This document shows positions 1 to 7,865 of a DNA stretch of 45,869 nt, piece by piece. The notes under the pieces are model-generated. The model worked only from the letters and a program-made list of their open reading frames with translations. It was not told the DNA's origin and made no database searches. Source of the DNA: Rikenellaceae bacterium UBA1749 (GTDB lineage Bacteria > Bacteroidota > Bacteroidia > Bacteroidales > Rikenellaceae); NCBI GenBank assembly GCA_002315675.1, contig DCHP01000071.1, positions 1 to 45,869 on the forward strand, in the 5' to 3' direction. Each line of letters opens with the position of its first letter. Positions within the stretch are counted from its first letter, which is position 1. The translations under genes were made by a program, and so were the position numbers.

Positions 1-1187
1 ATGCTTGCTGAGGCGGACTTCAATAATTCATAGTGGCGGGCATTGCTTACTACTATTCCATTATGATCCCACTGTTTTGTCCCAGAAAGTTGTATCAGCT
101 CGTTTTTCAGGTTGTCGATTCCTATGTTGAACTTGGCGGAAATCTTTATTGCATCACTATTATTAGGTTGTGTAGTATAATTAAGTGGAGTAGTGGTCTG
201 ATTGCAATCGGATTTGTTTATTACTTTTATCTGGACCTGATCATCTCTTAGGTCCAGATGTTCAAAATCAGAGTTCTGGTCTGACATGCTGATTACAATC
301 TTGGCTCTTTGTATCTGTTCAAGGGAACGCTCGACTCCAATAGCCTCCACTTTGTTTTTGGTGCTCCGAATGCCTGCCGTATCTATGAATCTGAACATTA
401 TCCCGTCAATGCATATGGTCTCGTCAATAAAGTCCCTGGTTGTCCCAGCTTCATCTGAGACAATGGATCTCTCTGAGCCGACAAGCGCATTGAGTAGGGT
501 TGATTTTCCAACATTCGGTTTTCCGATTATTGCAACTGGAATCCCGTTTTTCAGGACATTTCCAAGTTTGAATGAATCTGCAAGGCTATCACATTTGTTT
601 TTCAACTCAAGGAGTAAATTCCTGAACTCGTCCCTTGATGCGAATTCTACATCTTCTTCAGAGAAATCAAGTTCCAGTTCAAGCATAGAAGCGATGTGCA
701 GTAATTTTCCTCTTAATTGGGATAGCTCTTTACTGTAACCACCTCTCATCTGGGAAAGTGCTACTTCTGCTGCGGCTCTGCTTTCAGATGCAATCAAATC
801 ACCTACAGCTTCAGCTTCTGAAAGGTTCATTTTACCATTCAGAAAAGCTCTTCTTGTAAATTCACCAGGACCTGCCTGGCTCGCCCCATAATCAATCAAA
901 ATACGTAGAATCTCCTGGGTAATGTACATTGAACCATGGCATGAAATCTCCACCATATCTTCTCCTGTATATGAGTATGGTGCCTTGTAGTACGAAACAA
1001 TGACTTCATCAATTATTCTATTTTCAACAATAAAGTTTCCGAAATAGCATTTGCGTGGCTCTGATATTTCTTTGGAAAAGAGAGAGGAAATAATACGATA
1101 TGATTCTTTGCCACTCATCCTTACCAAGGAAATGGCTCCTCCCTGCGCTGTCGATACAGCTGCTATTGTTCTATCATTGTTTAGCAT
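1..1187 (-). CDS. mnmE: tRNA modification GTPase MnmE, 5' part (runs off left edge)
   Basis: MnmE, with MnmG, installs the (carboxymethyl)aminomethyl group on the wobble uridine of certain tRNAs; it is a cytoplasmic GTPase. The start ATG is the complement of 1185-1187 and about 395 codons are present. The N-terminal folate-binding domain covers roughly residues 1-120 (PGEFTRRAFLNGK near 107-119), followed by the helical domain and the inserted G domain: P-loop GKPNVGKST at 222-230, GTTRD at 248-252, DTAG at 269-272, then an NKSD guanine-specificity motif. The visible protein ends just past a conserved N-x-RHYE motif, so about 60 C-terminal residues, including the catalytic Cys motif, lie outside the window. 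It is divergent from the sirtuin gene, 49 bp away. The frame is open throughout, so it is cut by the window, not broken. Confidence 0.96.
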   Translation of the reverse strand, partial: MLNNDRTIAAVSTAQGGAISLVRMSGKESYRIISSLFSKEISEPRKCYFGNFIVENRIIDEVIVSYYKAPYSYTGEDMVEISCHGSMYITQEILRILIDYGASQAGPGEFTRRAFLNGKMNLSEAEAVGDLIASESRAAAEVALSQMRGGYSKELSQLRGKLLHIASMLELELDFSEEDVEFASRDEFRNLLLELKNKCDSLADSFKLGNVLKNGIPVAIIGKPNVGKSTLLNALVGSERSIVSDEAGTTRDFIDETICIDGIMFRFIDTAGIRSTKNKVEAIGVERSLEQIQRAKIVISMSDQNSDFEHLDLRDDQVQIKVINKSDCNQTTTPLNYTTQPNNSDAIKISAKFNIGIDNLKNELIQLSGTKQWDHNGIVVSNARHYELLKSASAS

Positions 1188-1236
1188 AATGCAAATTTCG
1201 TAAAAATATGTTAACTTAGAGCTGTTAACTTTAATT

Positions 1237-1935
1237 ATGATGAAAAGAGTAGTTGTTTTTACTGGTGCAGGCGTTTCTGCAGATAGCGGTCTATCAACTT
1301 TCAGGGATAGTGACGGTCTATGGGATAATTATCGGATTGAAGAGATTTGTACTCCCGAAGCTCTTTATCGTGACAGGGAAAAAGTAATCTCTTTCTATGA
1401 TCATATCAGAAAGAGTGTTATGGAGGCGAAACCCAATCAAGGTCATCTTGCTATTGCAAAACTAGAACAATATTATGATGTTAAGGTTATTACGCAGAAT
1501 ATCGATAATCTTCATGAAAGAGCAGGAAGCAGTGACGTTACCCACCTACATGGTGAAATCATGAAACTCAGAAGTGAAAGAGACGAACTGGCTACAGTTC
1601 CTATTGAAGGATGGAAACAACCGCGTGATGCCCGTCACCCTGATGGTTCACTGCTAAGACCTTTTATTGTCTTTTTTGGTGAAGGTGTGCCAATGTTCCA
1701 GACTGCTGTGGATATAATGAAAACTGCTGATATCATAATTGTAGTTGGAACATCACTTGTCGTTTATCCAGCGGCATCTCTTGTAAGATATGCACCTGAA
1801 GGTGTTCATATTTATGTAGTTGATCCAGGCAAACCGGATTTCTCAGGAATATATAATCCTTATACGCATATCTGTAAGAAGGGTGCAGAAGGTTTGCCTT
1901 CTCTGGTAGATGAACTAATTGAAAAGGCAAAATAG
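1237..1935 (+). CDS. cobB: Sir2-family NAD-dependent protein deacylase, zinc-less type
   Basis: Sirtuins remove acyl groups from lysine side chains using NAD+. The 232-residue product has the Rossmann GAGVSADSG motif (10-18), TFRD (21-24), TQNIDNLHERAG, and the LHG motif with the catalytic His. The zinc ribbon is absent: no Cys pairs occur between the catalytic His and the FFGEGVP motif, as in a known subset of bacterial sirtuins. The Tyr that in CobB/SIRT5 contacts acidic acyl groups is present (Y54), but the position three residues later, Arg in E. coli CobB, is Ile57. Acid-acyl preference is therefore doubtful (inference). The first two codons are both ATG, so the start could be one codon later. 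It is monocistronic, followed by a hairpin terminator at 2009. Confidence 0.9.
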   Translation: MMKRVVVFTGAGVSADSGLSTFRDSDGLWDNYRIEEICTPEALYRDREKVISFYDHIRKSVMEAKPNQGHLAIAKLEQYYDVKVITQNIDNLHERAGSSDVTHLHGEIMKLRSERDELATVPIEGWKQPRDARHPDGSLLRPFIVFFGEGVPMFQTAVDIMKTADIIIVVGTSLVVYPAASLVRYAPEGVHIYVVDPGKPDFSGIYNPYTHICKKGAEGLPSLVDELIEKAK

Positions 1936-2008
1936 GCTTGTATCTTTTTTCCCTTTTCTACATTTTTAGCTTGTTTTCAAAGTCTCTTTGCTTTGTTGTA
2001 TGCTCATC

Positions 2009-2046
2009 ACAAAGAAAGTATGGACATTTGACCATGCTTTCTTTGT
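2009..2046 (+). terminator. Probable terminator of the sirtuin gene
   Basis: A near-perfect 15-bp stem (one G-T pair) with an 8-nt loop: ACAAAGAAAGTATGG at 2009-2023 pairs with CCATGCTTTCTTTGT at 2032-2046. A T-rich stretch follows. It lies 74 nt downstream of the sirtuin stop codon. Confidence 0.7.
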
Positions 2047-2488
2047 ATTTTGTATTGGTTCTGCATTTTTGATTTCTCATATCATCTGATAATTATTGAT
2101 TGCTATTATTTGTTTGGTGTTATCGATTTGTTTGATGTTGAGTATATGGTGTTGAGTGTTGGCGATTTGTTGATATTGTGCCTGAGTGTGTTTCTGGGTG
2201 TTGTTTCCGGGTATGAAGGATGGTGTGATCGCTTAGTATAATGTCCCTGGTTTTATACTCTAATTTTCATTGTAAATTCTTGATTTTTTGTGATGTTTTT
2301 TTGCTTTTATTTTTTTAGCGTTCAGTAGATGGTAAAAACTATATTGCGAGGCGTTGTGTTGCCGTTTTTGCGGTTAGTTTGCTGTGATTTTTCAGACATT
2401 TCTTTTTGTTCATTTTTTAATTATTTTTTCTTTCGTAAGTTCCTAATTTTCAGTATAATACAAAGAACTTTGTAAAATATTCCATTTT
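2047..2488. other. Non-coding AT-rich gap with a strong T+G bias
   Basis: Between the terminator at 2009-2046 and the potA promoter I find no credible gene. About 2050-2240 is unusually rich in T and G on the plus strand and is open in one frame for 63 codons, but that frame begins with TTG and encodes an odd hydrophobic, Cys/Phe-rich string with no recognisable motif. No tRNA-like or repeat structure was recognised. Confidence 0.5.
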
Positions 2489-2522
2489 TTTGATATTTAT
2501 TACCAAAAAATGCATACTTTTG
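2489..2522 (+). promoter_or_regulatory. Bacteroidetes-type promoter of potABCD
   Basis: TTTG at 2489-2492 (-33 element) and TACTTTTG at 2515-2522, matching the TAnnTTTG -7 consensus, separated by 22 nt (slightly longer than the usual 19-21). Predicted transcription start is near 2529, about 37 nt before the potA ATG. Confidence 0.65.
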
Positions 2523-2565
2523 CGCCGTTAAACCAATAAGCATTTTTTATGGACTTAAGTAGAAA

Positions 2566-3624
2566 ATGGGAAGATCACAAGATTATATCATTCAAGTTCG
2601 CGGACTATCCAAGCGCTTTGGATCACGTTCCGTCCTTCATGATGTAGAGTTTGGTATACGTCGTGGAGAATTCGTTACAATTCTAGGACCGTCCGGTTCC
2701 GGAAAATCAACATTACTTAGGATTATCGGTGGATTAGAGAAACCAACAGAGGGGTCAATCATCTTTGATGGTAAGGACATTACATCTATGCCAGCAGAAA
2801 AGAGACCTATCAATACGGTATTTCAGCATTATGCTCTATTCCCGCACCTGAATGTTTACGAGAACATTGCTTTCGGGCTCGTAATGAAAGGCGTTGACAA
2901 ACAGCAACAGGCAGAACGTATTGCAGAAGTTCTGCAGATTGTTGGAATGCAAGGCTATGAAAATTATGATGTAAGAAAGTTGTCTGGTGGACAGCAACAG
3001 CGTGTTGCTATAGCAAGAGCGATAGTCAATAAACCTGAGGTTCTTCTTCTCGACGAATCTCTTTCTGCACTCGATCATAAGCTTCGTAAGCAGATGCAGA
3101 GAGAACTTAAAGCAATGCACAGGCAACTGGGTATTACTTTCATATTCGTTACCCACGATCAGGAAGAGGCTATTTCCATGAGTGACAATATTGTTGTCCT
3201 TCAGGAAGGTAAGGTTCAGCAGATTGCGTCTCCAAGTGAGATTTACAATCATCCATCGAACCTGTTTATGGCCAACTTCATAGGTGAAAACAATATTATC
3301 AAGATTCAGGTACTTGATGGTCAAAAGATATTCCTTCTAGGACAAAGCGTCGAGGCAGATACAAACAGATTTATGGCTGGTGACACAGCTTATGCTGTAA
3401 TCCGTCCTGAAGATGTACTTATCTCAGATGCAACATCTGAAGAATTTCCTTGGAAGGGAGTTGTATGTTCATCTGACTTTAGAGGCGTGTATTACGAAAC
3501 CTTTGTTCAGACAAAGACAGGAGAAATCCTTCAGATACGCCAGGATAAGGAGTACGAAACAGGAACTTCTGTAGGCATTGGCGTAGCAAGAAATGATCTT
3601 TATCTAGTTGGAGCTGAGGCATGA
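2566..3624 (+). CDS. potA: Spermidine/putrescine ABC transporter ATP-binding protein PotA
   Basis: Energises polyamine import through the PotB/PotC channel at the inner membrane. The 352-residue protein has an N-terminal nucleotide-binding domain: Walker A GPSGSGKST at 41-49, Q-loop Gln87, signature LSGGQQQ at 139-145, Walker B VLLLDE at 159-164 and switch His197. A C-terminal TOBE-like regulatory domain follows from about residue 240 (VIRPEDV motif). The D-loop region reads DESLSALD where most relatives have DEPLSALD; this should not abolish activity. The stop overlaps the potB start by 4 nt (ATGA), so translation is coupled. The order ABCD matches the E. coli operon, which makes polyamines more likely than another MOI-type substrate such as iron or thiamine. 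Confidence 0.95.
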   Translation: MGRSQDYIIQVRGLSKRFGSRSVLHDVEFGIRRGEFVTILGPSGSGKSTLLRIIGGLEKPTEGSIIFDGKDITSMPAEKRPINTVFQHYALFPHLNVYENIAFGLVMKGVDKQQQAERIAEVLQIVGMQGYENYDVRKLSGGQQQRVAIARAIVNKPEVLLLDESLSALDHKLRKQMQRELKAMHRQLGITFIFVTHDQEEAISMSDNIVVLQEGKVQQIASPSEIYNHPSNLFMANFIGENNIIKIQVLDGQKIFLLGQSVEADTNRFMAGDTAYAVIRPEDVLISDATSEEFPWKGVVCSSDFRGVYYETFVQTKTGEILQIRQDKEYETGTSVGIGVARNDLYLVGAEA

Positions 3625-4361
3625 GAAGACTCTCAACTTTTGTAGCGCCTTATGCCATATTTATGGTCATACTTGTCATATTACCATTGGTAATAATGGC
3701 TCAGTATGCCGTATTTGATAAAGAAGGTCAGTTCACTTTGCACTTTCTGCTATCATTTACAAATGAGGAAATCTTAAATACCTTTATATATTCAATTGGT
3801 GTTGCAATGGAGACAACAATTCTATGTATTCTTCTGGGCTATCCGATTGCATATATTCTGTCAAGAAAAGAGATGGGTTTTCCTGCGCACCTGATTACCT
3901 TCTTCATTTTACCTATGGGCGTGAATATGCTTCTTAACACGTTTGCGCTGGTAGCAGTTCTTGATGTCCTGCACATTCCACTTGGAACAACTGCTCTTGT
4001 AATAGGTATGGTGTATAATTTCCTGCCTTTTATGGTTCAGCCACTTTACAACTCACTCTGCAAGATTGATTCTAACTTAATTGAGGCAGCTTATGATCTT
4101 GGAGCCTCCAAGATAACGGCATTCTTTAAAATAGTGGTTCCGGTCAGCATTCCTGGTATTGTCAGTGGTGTAATGATGGTATTTATGCCTACAATTTCAA
4201 CATTTGCGATATCTGAACTATTGACAATGAATAAAGTTAAATTATTCGGTTCTGTAGTTCAGGCGTCAATCGGAAGTGATATGTTGAACTATGGAGCTGC
4301 CCTTTCAATCGTTATGCTTCTTGTTGTAGTAATAACTCAGGTTTTATTAAAAGATAGGTAG
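3621..4361 (+). CDS. potB: Spermidine/putrescine ABC transporter permease PotB
   Basis: One of the two transmembrane subunits of the polyamine importer. The 246-residue protein has about six hydrophobic segments, starting with an N-terminal helix at roughly residues 10-30, and the cytoplasmic EAA loop (EAAYDLGASKITAFFKIVVP, around 155-174) that docks onto PotA. It is slightly shorter than E. coli PotB but complete. The start overlaps potA by 4 nt and potC begins 2 nt after the stop codon, so it is a middle gene of one operon. Confidence 0.94.
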   Translation: MRRLSTFVAPYAIFMVILVILPLVIMAQYAVFDKEGQFTLHFLLSFTNEEILNTFIYSIGVAMETTILCILLGYPIAYILSRKEMGFPAHLITFFILPMGVNMLLNTFALVAVLDVLHIPLGTTALVIGMVYNFLPFMVQPLYNSLCKIDSNLIEAAYDLGASKITAFFKIVVPVSIPGIVSGVMMVFMPTISTFAISELLTMNKVKLFGSVVQASIGSDMLNYGAALSIVMLLVVVITQVLLKDR

Positions 4362-4363
4362 AG

Positions 4364-5170
4364 ATGAAAGCATTATCCAGAATATATGTTGTACTGATGC
4401 TTATTTTCATGTACGCACCTATTTTTGCCCTGATTGTATTCAGTTTTACCGATTCTCCTGTTTTCGGAAAATGGACAGGTTTCTCTTTGGATCTATATAG
4501 GAATATTTTCAATGGTGAGGTCCCAGATTTAACAGCCACTGTCTGGAGTACAGCAGTCATTGCCATTTGTGTAATGATTCTTAGTGTATTGCTTGGAACT
4601 TCTGCGGCAATAGGACTGTATAACCTTAGGTATCCATCCTTACTTAGAAAGGCTATTTCGTTTACAAATAGTGTGCCTTTGATTAATCCTGATATTATTA
4701 CAGCAATTTCGCTTTTCCTTTTGTATGTATTCCTTGGCGTTTCAAGGGGAATGGTTACAGTAATTATTTCTCAAACCGTTCTTTGTACACCATTTGTAAT
4801 GATGTGCGTACTCCCAATGTTCAAGCAGATGGATAAGGATTTGTTTTCTGCTGCAATTGATCTGGGTGCTTCGACATTTCAGGCAATATGGCATGTAATT
4901 CTGCCTCAGTTGCGCCCTGGTATTGTATCCGGAGCTCTTCTGACAATAGCATTGTCAATTGATGATTTTGCTGTTACACTCTTCAATAGAGGAAATGACG
5001 GTCTTGAAACACTTTCGACATACATTTATTCGGACGCTCAGCGTGGAGGTCTGACTCCTGAAATAAGACCACTATTCACTATGATTGTTGTAGTGGCGGT
5101 AATAGCTTTAATTATAGTTAATATCTACTCTTCCCGCAGGGAAAAATTAAGAAAAAAAATATTCGGATGA
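4364..5170 (+). CDS. potC: Spermidine/putrescine ABC transporter permease PotC
   Basis: Second membrane subunit of the polyamine importer, 268 residues with about six predicted membrane helices. The ABC-docking EAA-type loop is visible as AAIDLGASTFQAIWHVILP (around 165-183), followed by the SIDDFAVTLF segment typical of PotC proteins. The stop overlaps the potD start by 4 nt, indicating coupled translation. Confidence 0.94.
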   Translation: MKALSRIYVVLMLIFMYAPIFALIVFSFTDSPVFGKWTGFSLDLYRNIFNGEVPDLTATVWSTAVIAICVMILSVLLGTSAAIGLYNLRYPSLLRKAISFTNSVPLINPDIITAISLFLLYVFLGVSRGMVTVIISQTVLCTPFVMMCVLPMFKQMDKDLFSAAIDLGASTFQAIWHVILPQLRPGIVSGALLTIALSIDDFAVTLFNRGNDGLETLSTYIYSDAQRGGLTPEIRPLFTMIVVVAVIALIIVNIYSSRREKLRKKIFG

Positions 5171-6525
5171 GATACTTTCTAACCATATTCTTAGCTCTAT
5201 TTCTAACTTTAGGCGTATATGCGCAGGATCGCGATAAGGTGCTTAAGGTCTATAATTGGGACGATTTCGTTGACCCCGATTTAATAGAAGAGTTTGAGAC
5301 GTGGTACCAGGAACGTACGGGAGAGGAAATTCATGTACTCTACCAAACATATGAATCAGATTTCCAGGCTCTTAACACTGTTGAACTTGGTGAAGACGAC
5401 TGGGATGTTCTAACAATCAGTACTGCACATATTGCAAAGGCCATGCGTAAAGGTCTGTTAAAGAAGGTTGACCGTTCTGTACTGGCAGAAACCGGAACAG
5501 AGGACTGGATGAAGCTTATATCGCCTTATTTCAGGGTTCTGTTCAAGGAAATTGCACCTGATTCTACTACCGACATGTTTGATTATATCATTCCTCTTAG
5601 TGTAGGTACAACAGGTGTGATATATAATACCAAGAACTATAGTGAAGAAGAAGTCAATACATGGAATATTCTTCATGACAGCAAGTTTAAGAACCAAATT
5701 CTGCTTGTTGGTGAAAGGGATGATGTCTTCTGTGTAGCGTCAAGTGCTGTTAATGCCAAGGATGTCTCTTCTGGAAAATTGCATGTCTCAGATCTTAGCA
5801 AAAAATACTGGCATGATGATGTTGTTAAAGTTGAAGCGTGGCTGAAGGAAGCAAGGCCTCAGTTAGCGGGATGGGATACCAATTTCGGTTATTCTTATCT
5901 GATTCAGGAAAGATTTCCGATACTGGTTTCATGGAATAGTAATGCCATATCTGCAATACGTGAGTCTGAAGAGATTGATGGCCCTGAACTAAAATATGTA
6001 ATTCCGCAGGAAGGTACATATATCTCATGCGACTGTCTGATTATTCCGAAGTTTGCTGCAAATACAAAAGCTGCAACCTATTGGCTGGACTTCATGTGCA
6101 AACCGGAAAACGTGGTAAGAAACATGGCAGCGTCAAACATGATTTCACCAGTTGCCGACTCTCTTATATATGCAGAGATGTATGATGAGGAGAAATTCCC
6201 TAAGACCATTGATGTCTCCTATATGTTCCCGGATTGCCCTGGTTCTAAATATGCTCATCTGGATCCTACAGTATACATTGATTATCAAATTATTCAAAGA
6301 AGCTTCATGGTAGGTGATATCGCACAGAATATGGAAGAACTTTCAGAAATGTATAGCCGTGTCCAGAGCAATGAACCTGACCAACTGATGATTGCATTTG
6401 AACTTCTGGTTGTATTATTGGTTGTTGGTTTTTCTATATACTCCAAGTATACTCATTATCAGCGCATGAAAATATATAGACTTGCCAGGGAAAACAACCT
6501 GTCAAAGATTAAGAATCCTCATTAA
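5167..6525 (+). CDS. potD: Polyamine-binding protein PotD with C-terminal membrane anchor
   Basis: Periplasmic substrate-binding component of the transporter. It has a cleavable-type signal peptide (residues 1-19, ending VYA before QD) and the PotD start of the mature domain (LKVYNWDDFVDPDLIEEFE). There is no lipobox Cys. At 452 residues it is about 100 longer than E. coli PotD (348). The extra tail holds one hydrophobic helix at about 407-425 followed by a basic 27-residue cytoplasmic-looking tail. It is therefore probably tethered to the inner membrane by its C terminus beside PotBC (inference). It is the last gene of the potABCD operon; a strong terminator follows at 6596. Confidence 0.92.
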   Translation: MRYFLTIFLALFLTLGVYAQDRDKVLKVYNWDDFVDPDLIEEFETWYQERTGEEIHVLYQTYESDFQALNTVELGEDDWDVLTISTAHIAKAMRKGLLKKVDRSVLAETGTEDWMKLISPYFRVLFKEIAPDSTTDMFDYIIPLSVGTTGVIYNTKNYSEEEVNTWNILHDSKFKNQILLVGERDDVFCVASSAVNAKDVSSGKLHVSDLSKKYWHDDVVKVEAWLKEARPQLAGWDTNFGYSYLIQERFPILVSWNSNAISAIRESEEIDGPELKYVIPQEGTYISCDCLIIPKFAANTKAATYWLDFMCKPENVVRNMAASNMISPVADSLIYAEMYDEEKFPKTIDVSYMFPDCPGSKYAHLDPTVYIDYQIIQRSFMVGDIAQNMEELSEMYSRVQSNEPDQLMIAFELLVVLLVVGFSIYSKYTHYQRMKIYRLARENNLSKIKNPH

Positions 6526-6595
6526 CATCATAGTCTTTTAACTAGCAGTATTATTTATTTGTTCTACAATAATTGAGTTGAAAAAACATCGAAAG

Positions 6596-6645
6596 TGTGA
6601 ATTGTGAATGTTCGAGTATGAATTTCATAATTCACATTTTTTTTT
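6596..6645 (+). terminator. Strong intrinsic terminator of potABCD
   Basis: A 13-bp stem with one G-T pair, TGTGAATTGTGAA at 6596-6608 against TTCATAATTCACA at 6624-6636, followed at once by nine T (6637-6645). It lies 70 nt beyond the potD stop. Confidence 0.9.
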
Positions 6646-6698
6646 GATTTATCTTTACGTCATATTTTCTGATTGCTATTTTGTAATTGATAGATATT

Positions 6699-7646
6699 AT
6701 GTTGTTTGATCTTTTAATGGTATTGCCTGCCGATATATTTGAATGGGCTGACACTATAGTGAAGAATTCTGTTGAAAAGGCTTTCATAGAATCATAGAAT
6801 CATTGATTCAGGTAAGTAAGACTCCGGCAGACCAGTTGATAGGTTCTCTCCTTGACAAGTTTGTGACTTTCGGTCTGAAACTTGTTGCAGCGATAATAGT
6901 CTATGTGCTTGGTGGTCTTGTTGTTAAGTGATTAAGAAGGATCATCAGAAAGGGCTTTGAACGTCGCAATACAGATGGTTCAATAGTTTCATTTGTTACA
7001 AGTCTTGTTACTGCTGTTTCATGGACTGTTGTTGTTATTATAGCAATAGGGCTTTTAGGTATTGAGACTACTTCCATTGCGGCACTATTGGCAACGGGTG
7101 GTATGGCAATCGGTATGGCTCTTAGCGGTACAGTTCAGAACTTTGCCGGTGGTATCATGATTCTGGCATTCAAGCCTTTCAAGGTCGGAGATTATATCGA
7201 AGCACAGGGATATACTGGTAAAGTCGTTGAAATGAACATAATTTCTACCAAGATTACAACAAATGACAATAAAGCTGTTGTACTGCCAAATGGTACTCTT
7301 TCAAATCAGGCTATAAAAACATCTACAATGAAAAATATCGTCGTGTTGATATAAATATTGGAGTGGAGTACGGCTGCGATGCCGATCAGGTAATATCACT
7401 TCTTCTTGACATTGCATATACCGATAGCAGGGTAGTCTCAACAAGAGATGGTGCGCCTGAAGATCCTTTTGTCGGTATTCTCAATCTAGGACCGAGCAGC
7501 GTTGTTTTACCTTTAGAGTCTGGGTCATGAATCTTGATTACTGGAATGTCTATTTTGATATGAACCGGATAATCTATATGCGTCTTCCGGAAAACGGTAT
7601 CAATTTCCCTTATCCTTAGTTGTCTGTTCATCTGGATAAGAAGTAA
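6699..7646 (+). pseudogene. Disrupted MscS-family mechanosensitive channel gene
   Basis: Homologous reading over three frames recovers a nearly complete MscS-type small-conductance channel (about 310 residues): an N-terminal amphipathic region, a membrane helix (KLVAAIIVYVLGGLVVK), the pore helix TM3 (ATGGMAIGMALSGTVQNFAG) and the beta/C-terminal domain ending in a PYPQLSVHL-type tail. Five lesions are visible: (1) tandem 8-bp duplication TAGAATCA at 6787-6794/6795-6802, shifting frame; (2) stop TGA at 6929-6931 where TGG (Trp) is expected; (3) one base lost in the A run 7315-7319; (4) one base lost in the T run 7505-7508; (5) TAG at 7617-7619 where CAG (Gln) is expected, with the likely original TAA at 7644-7646. 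The intact middle (about 7088-7314) is too short to form a channel. It lies isolated between two terminators. Confidence 0.9.
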
Positions 7647-7681
7647 AAAGAAACAGACAAAATGGTTGGTAGTGAAGAAAA

Positions 7682-7713
7682 AAACAGGGATCACAATTCT
7701 ATGGTCCCTGTTT
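7682..7713. terminator. Hairpin between convergent transcription units
   Basis: AAACAGGGATCA at 7682-7693 pairs with TGGTCCCTGTTT at 7702-7713 (12 bp, one wobble) around an 8-nt loop. An A-rich stretch precedes it, giving a T tract on the minus strand, so it could terminate transcription from the minus-strand yidC side and also stop plus-strand read-through. Nothing else was found between 7647 and 7865. Confidence 0.6.
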
Positions 7714-7865
7714 CTGGTTTTCATTATGAAGCGTATAATCGTATCGCTAAAGTTTTTATTTGTGTACTATTGCATAACGTAGGAAGGCTTTATGCAGTGT
7801 ACGATTGTTTGCCTATGTTTTTGTTTTGTATACGTGGTATTATTCGTGTTTTTCGTAGGTGTATT

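Noticed and set aside
33..738. Two plus-strand open frames at the left edge
   Set aside because: They lie antisense to mnmE, whose minus-strand translation matches the family from the start codon to the window edge.
2050..2241. 63-codon hydrophobic open frame after the sirtuin
   Set aside because: It starts with TTG, has no promoter element or recognisable motif, and follows a terminator.
7088..7354. Possible short MscS-like gene
   Set aside because: It is the surviving in-frame middle of a larger gene; matching N- and C-terminal sequence continues in other frames on both sides.
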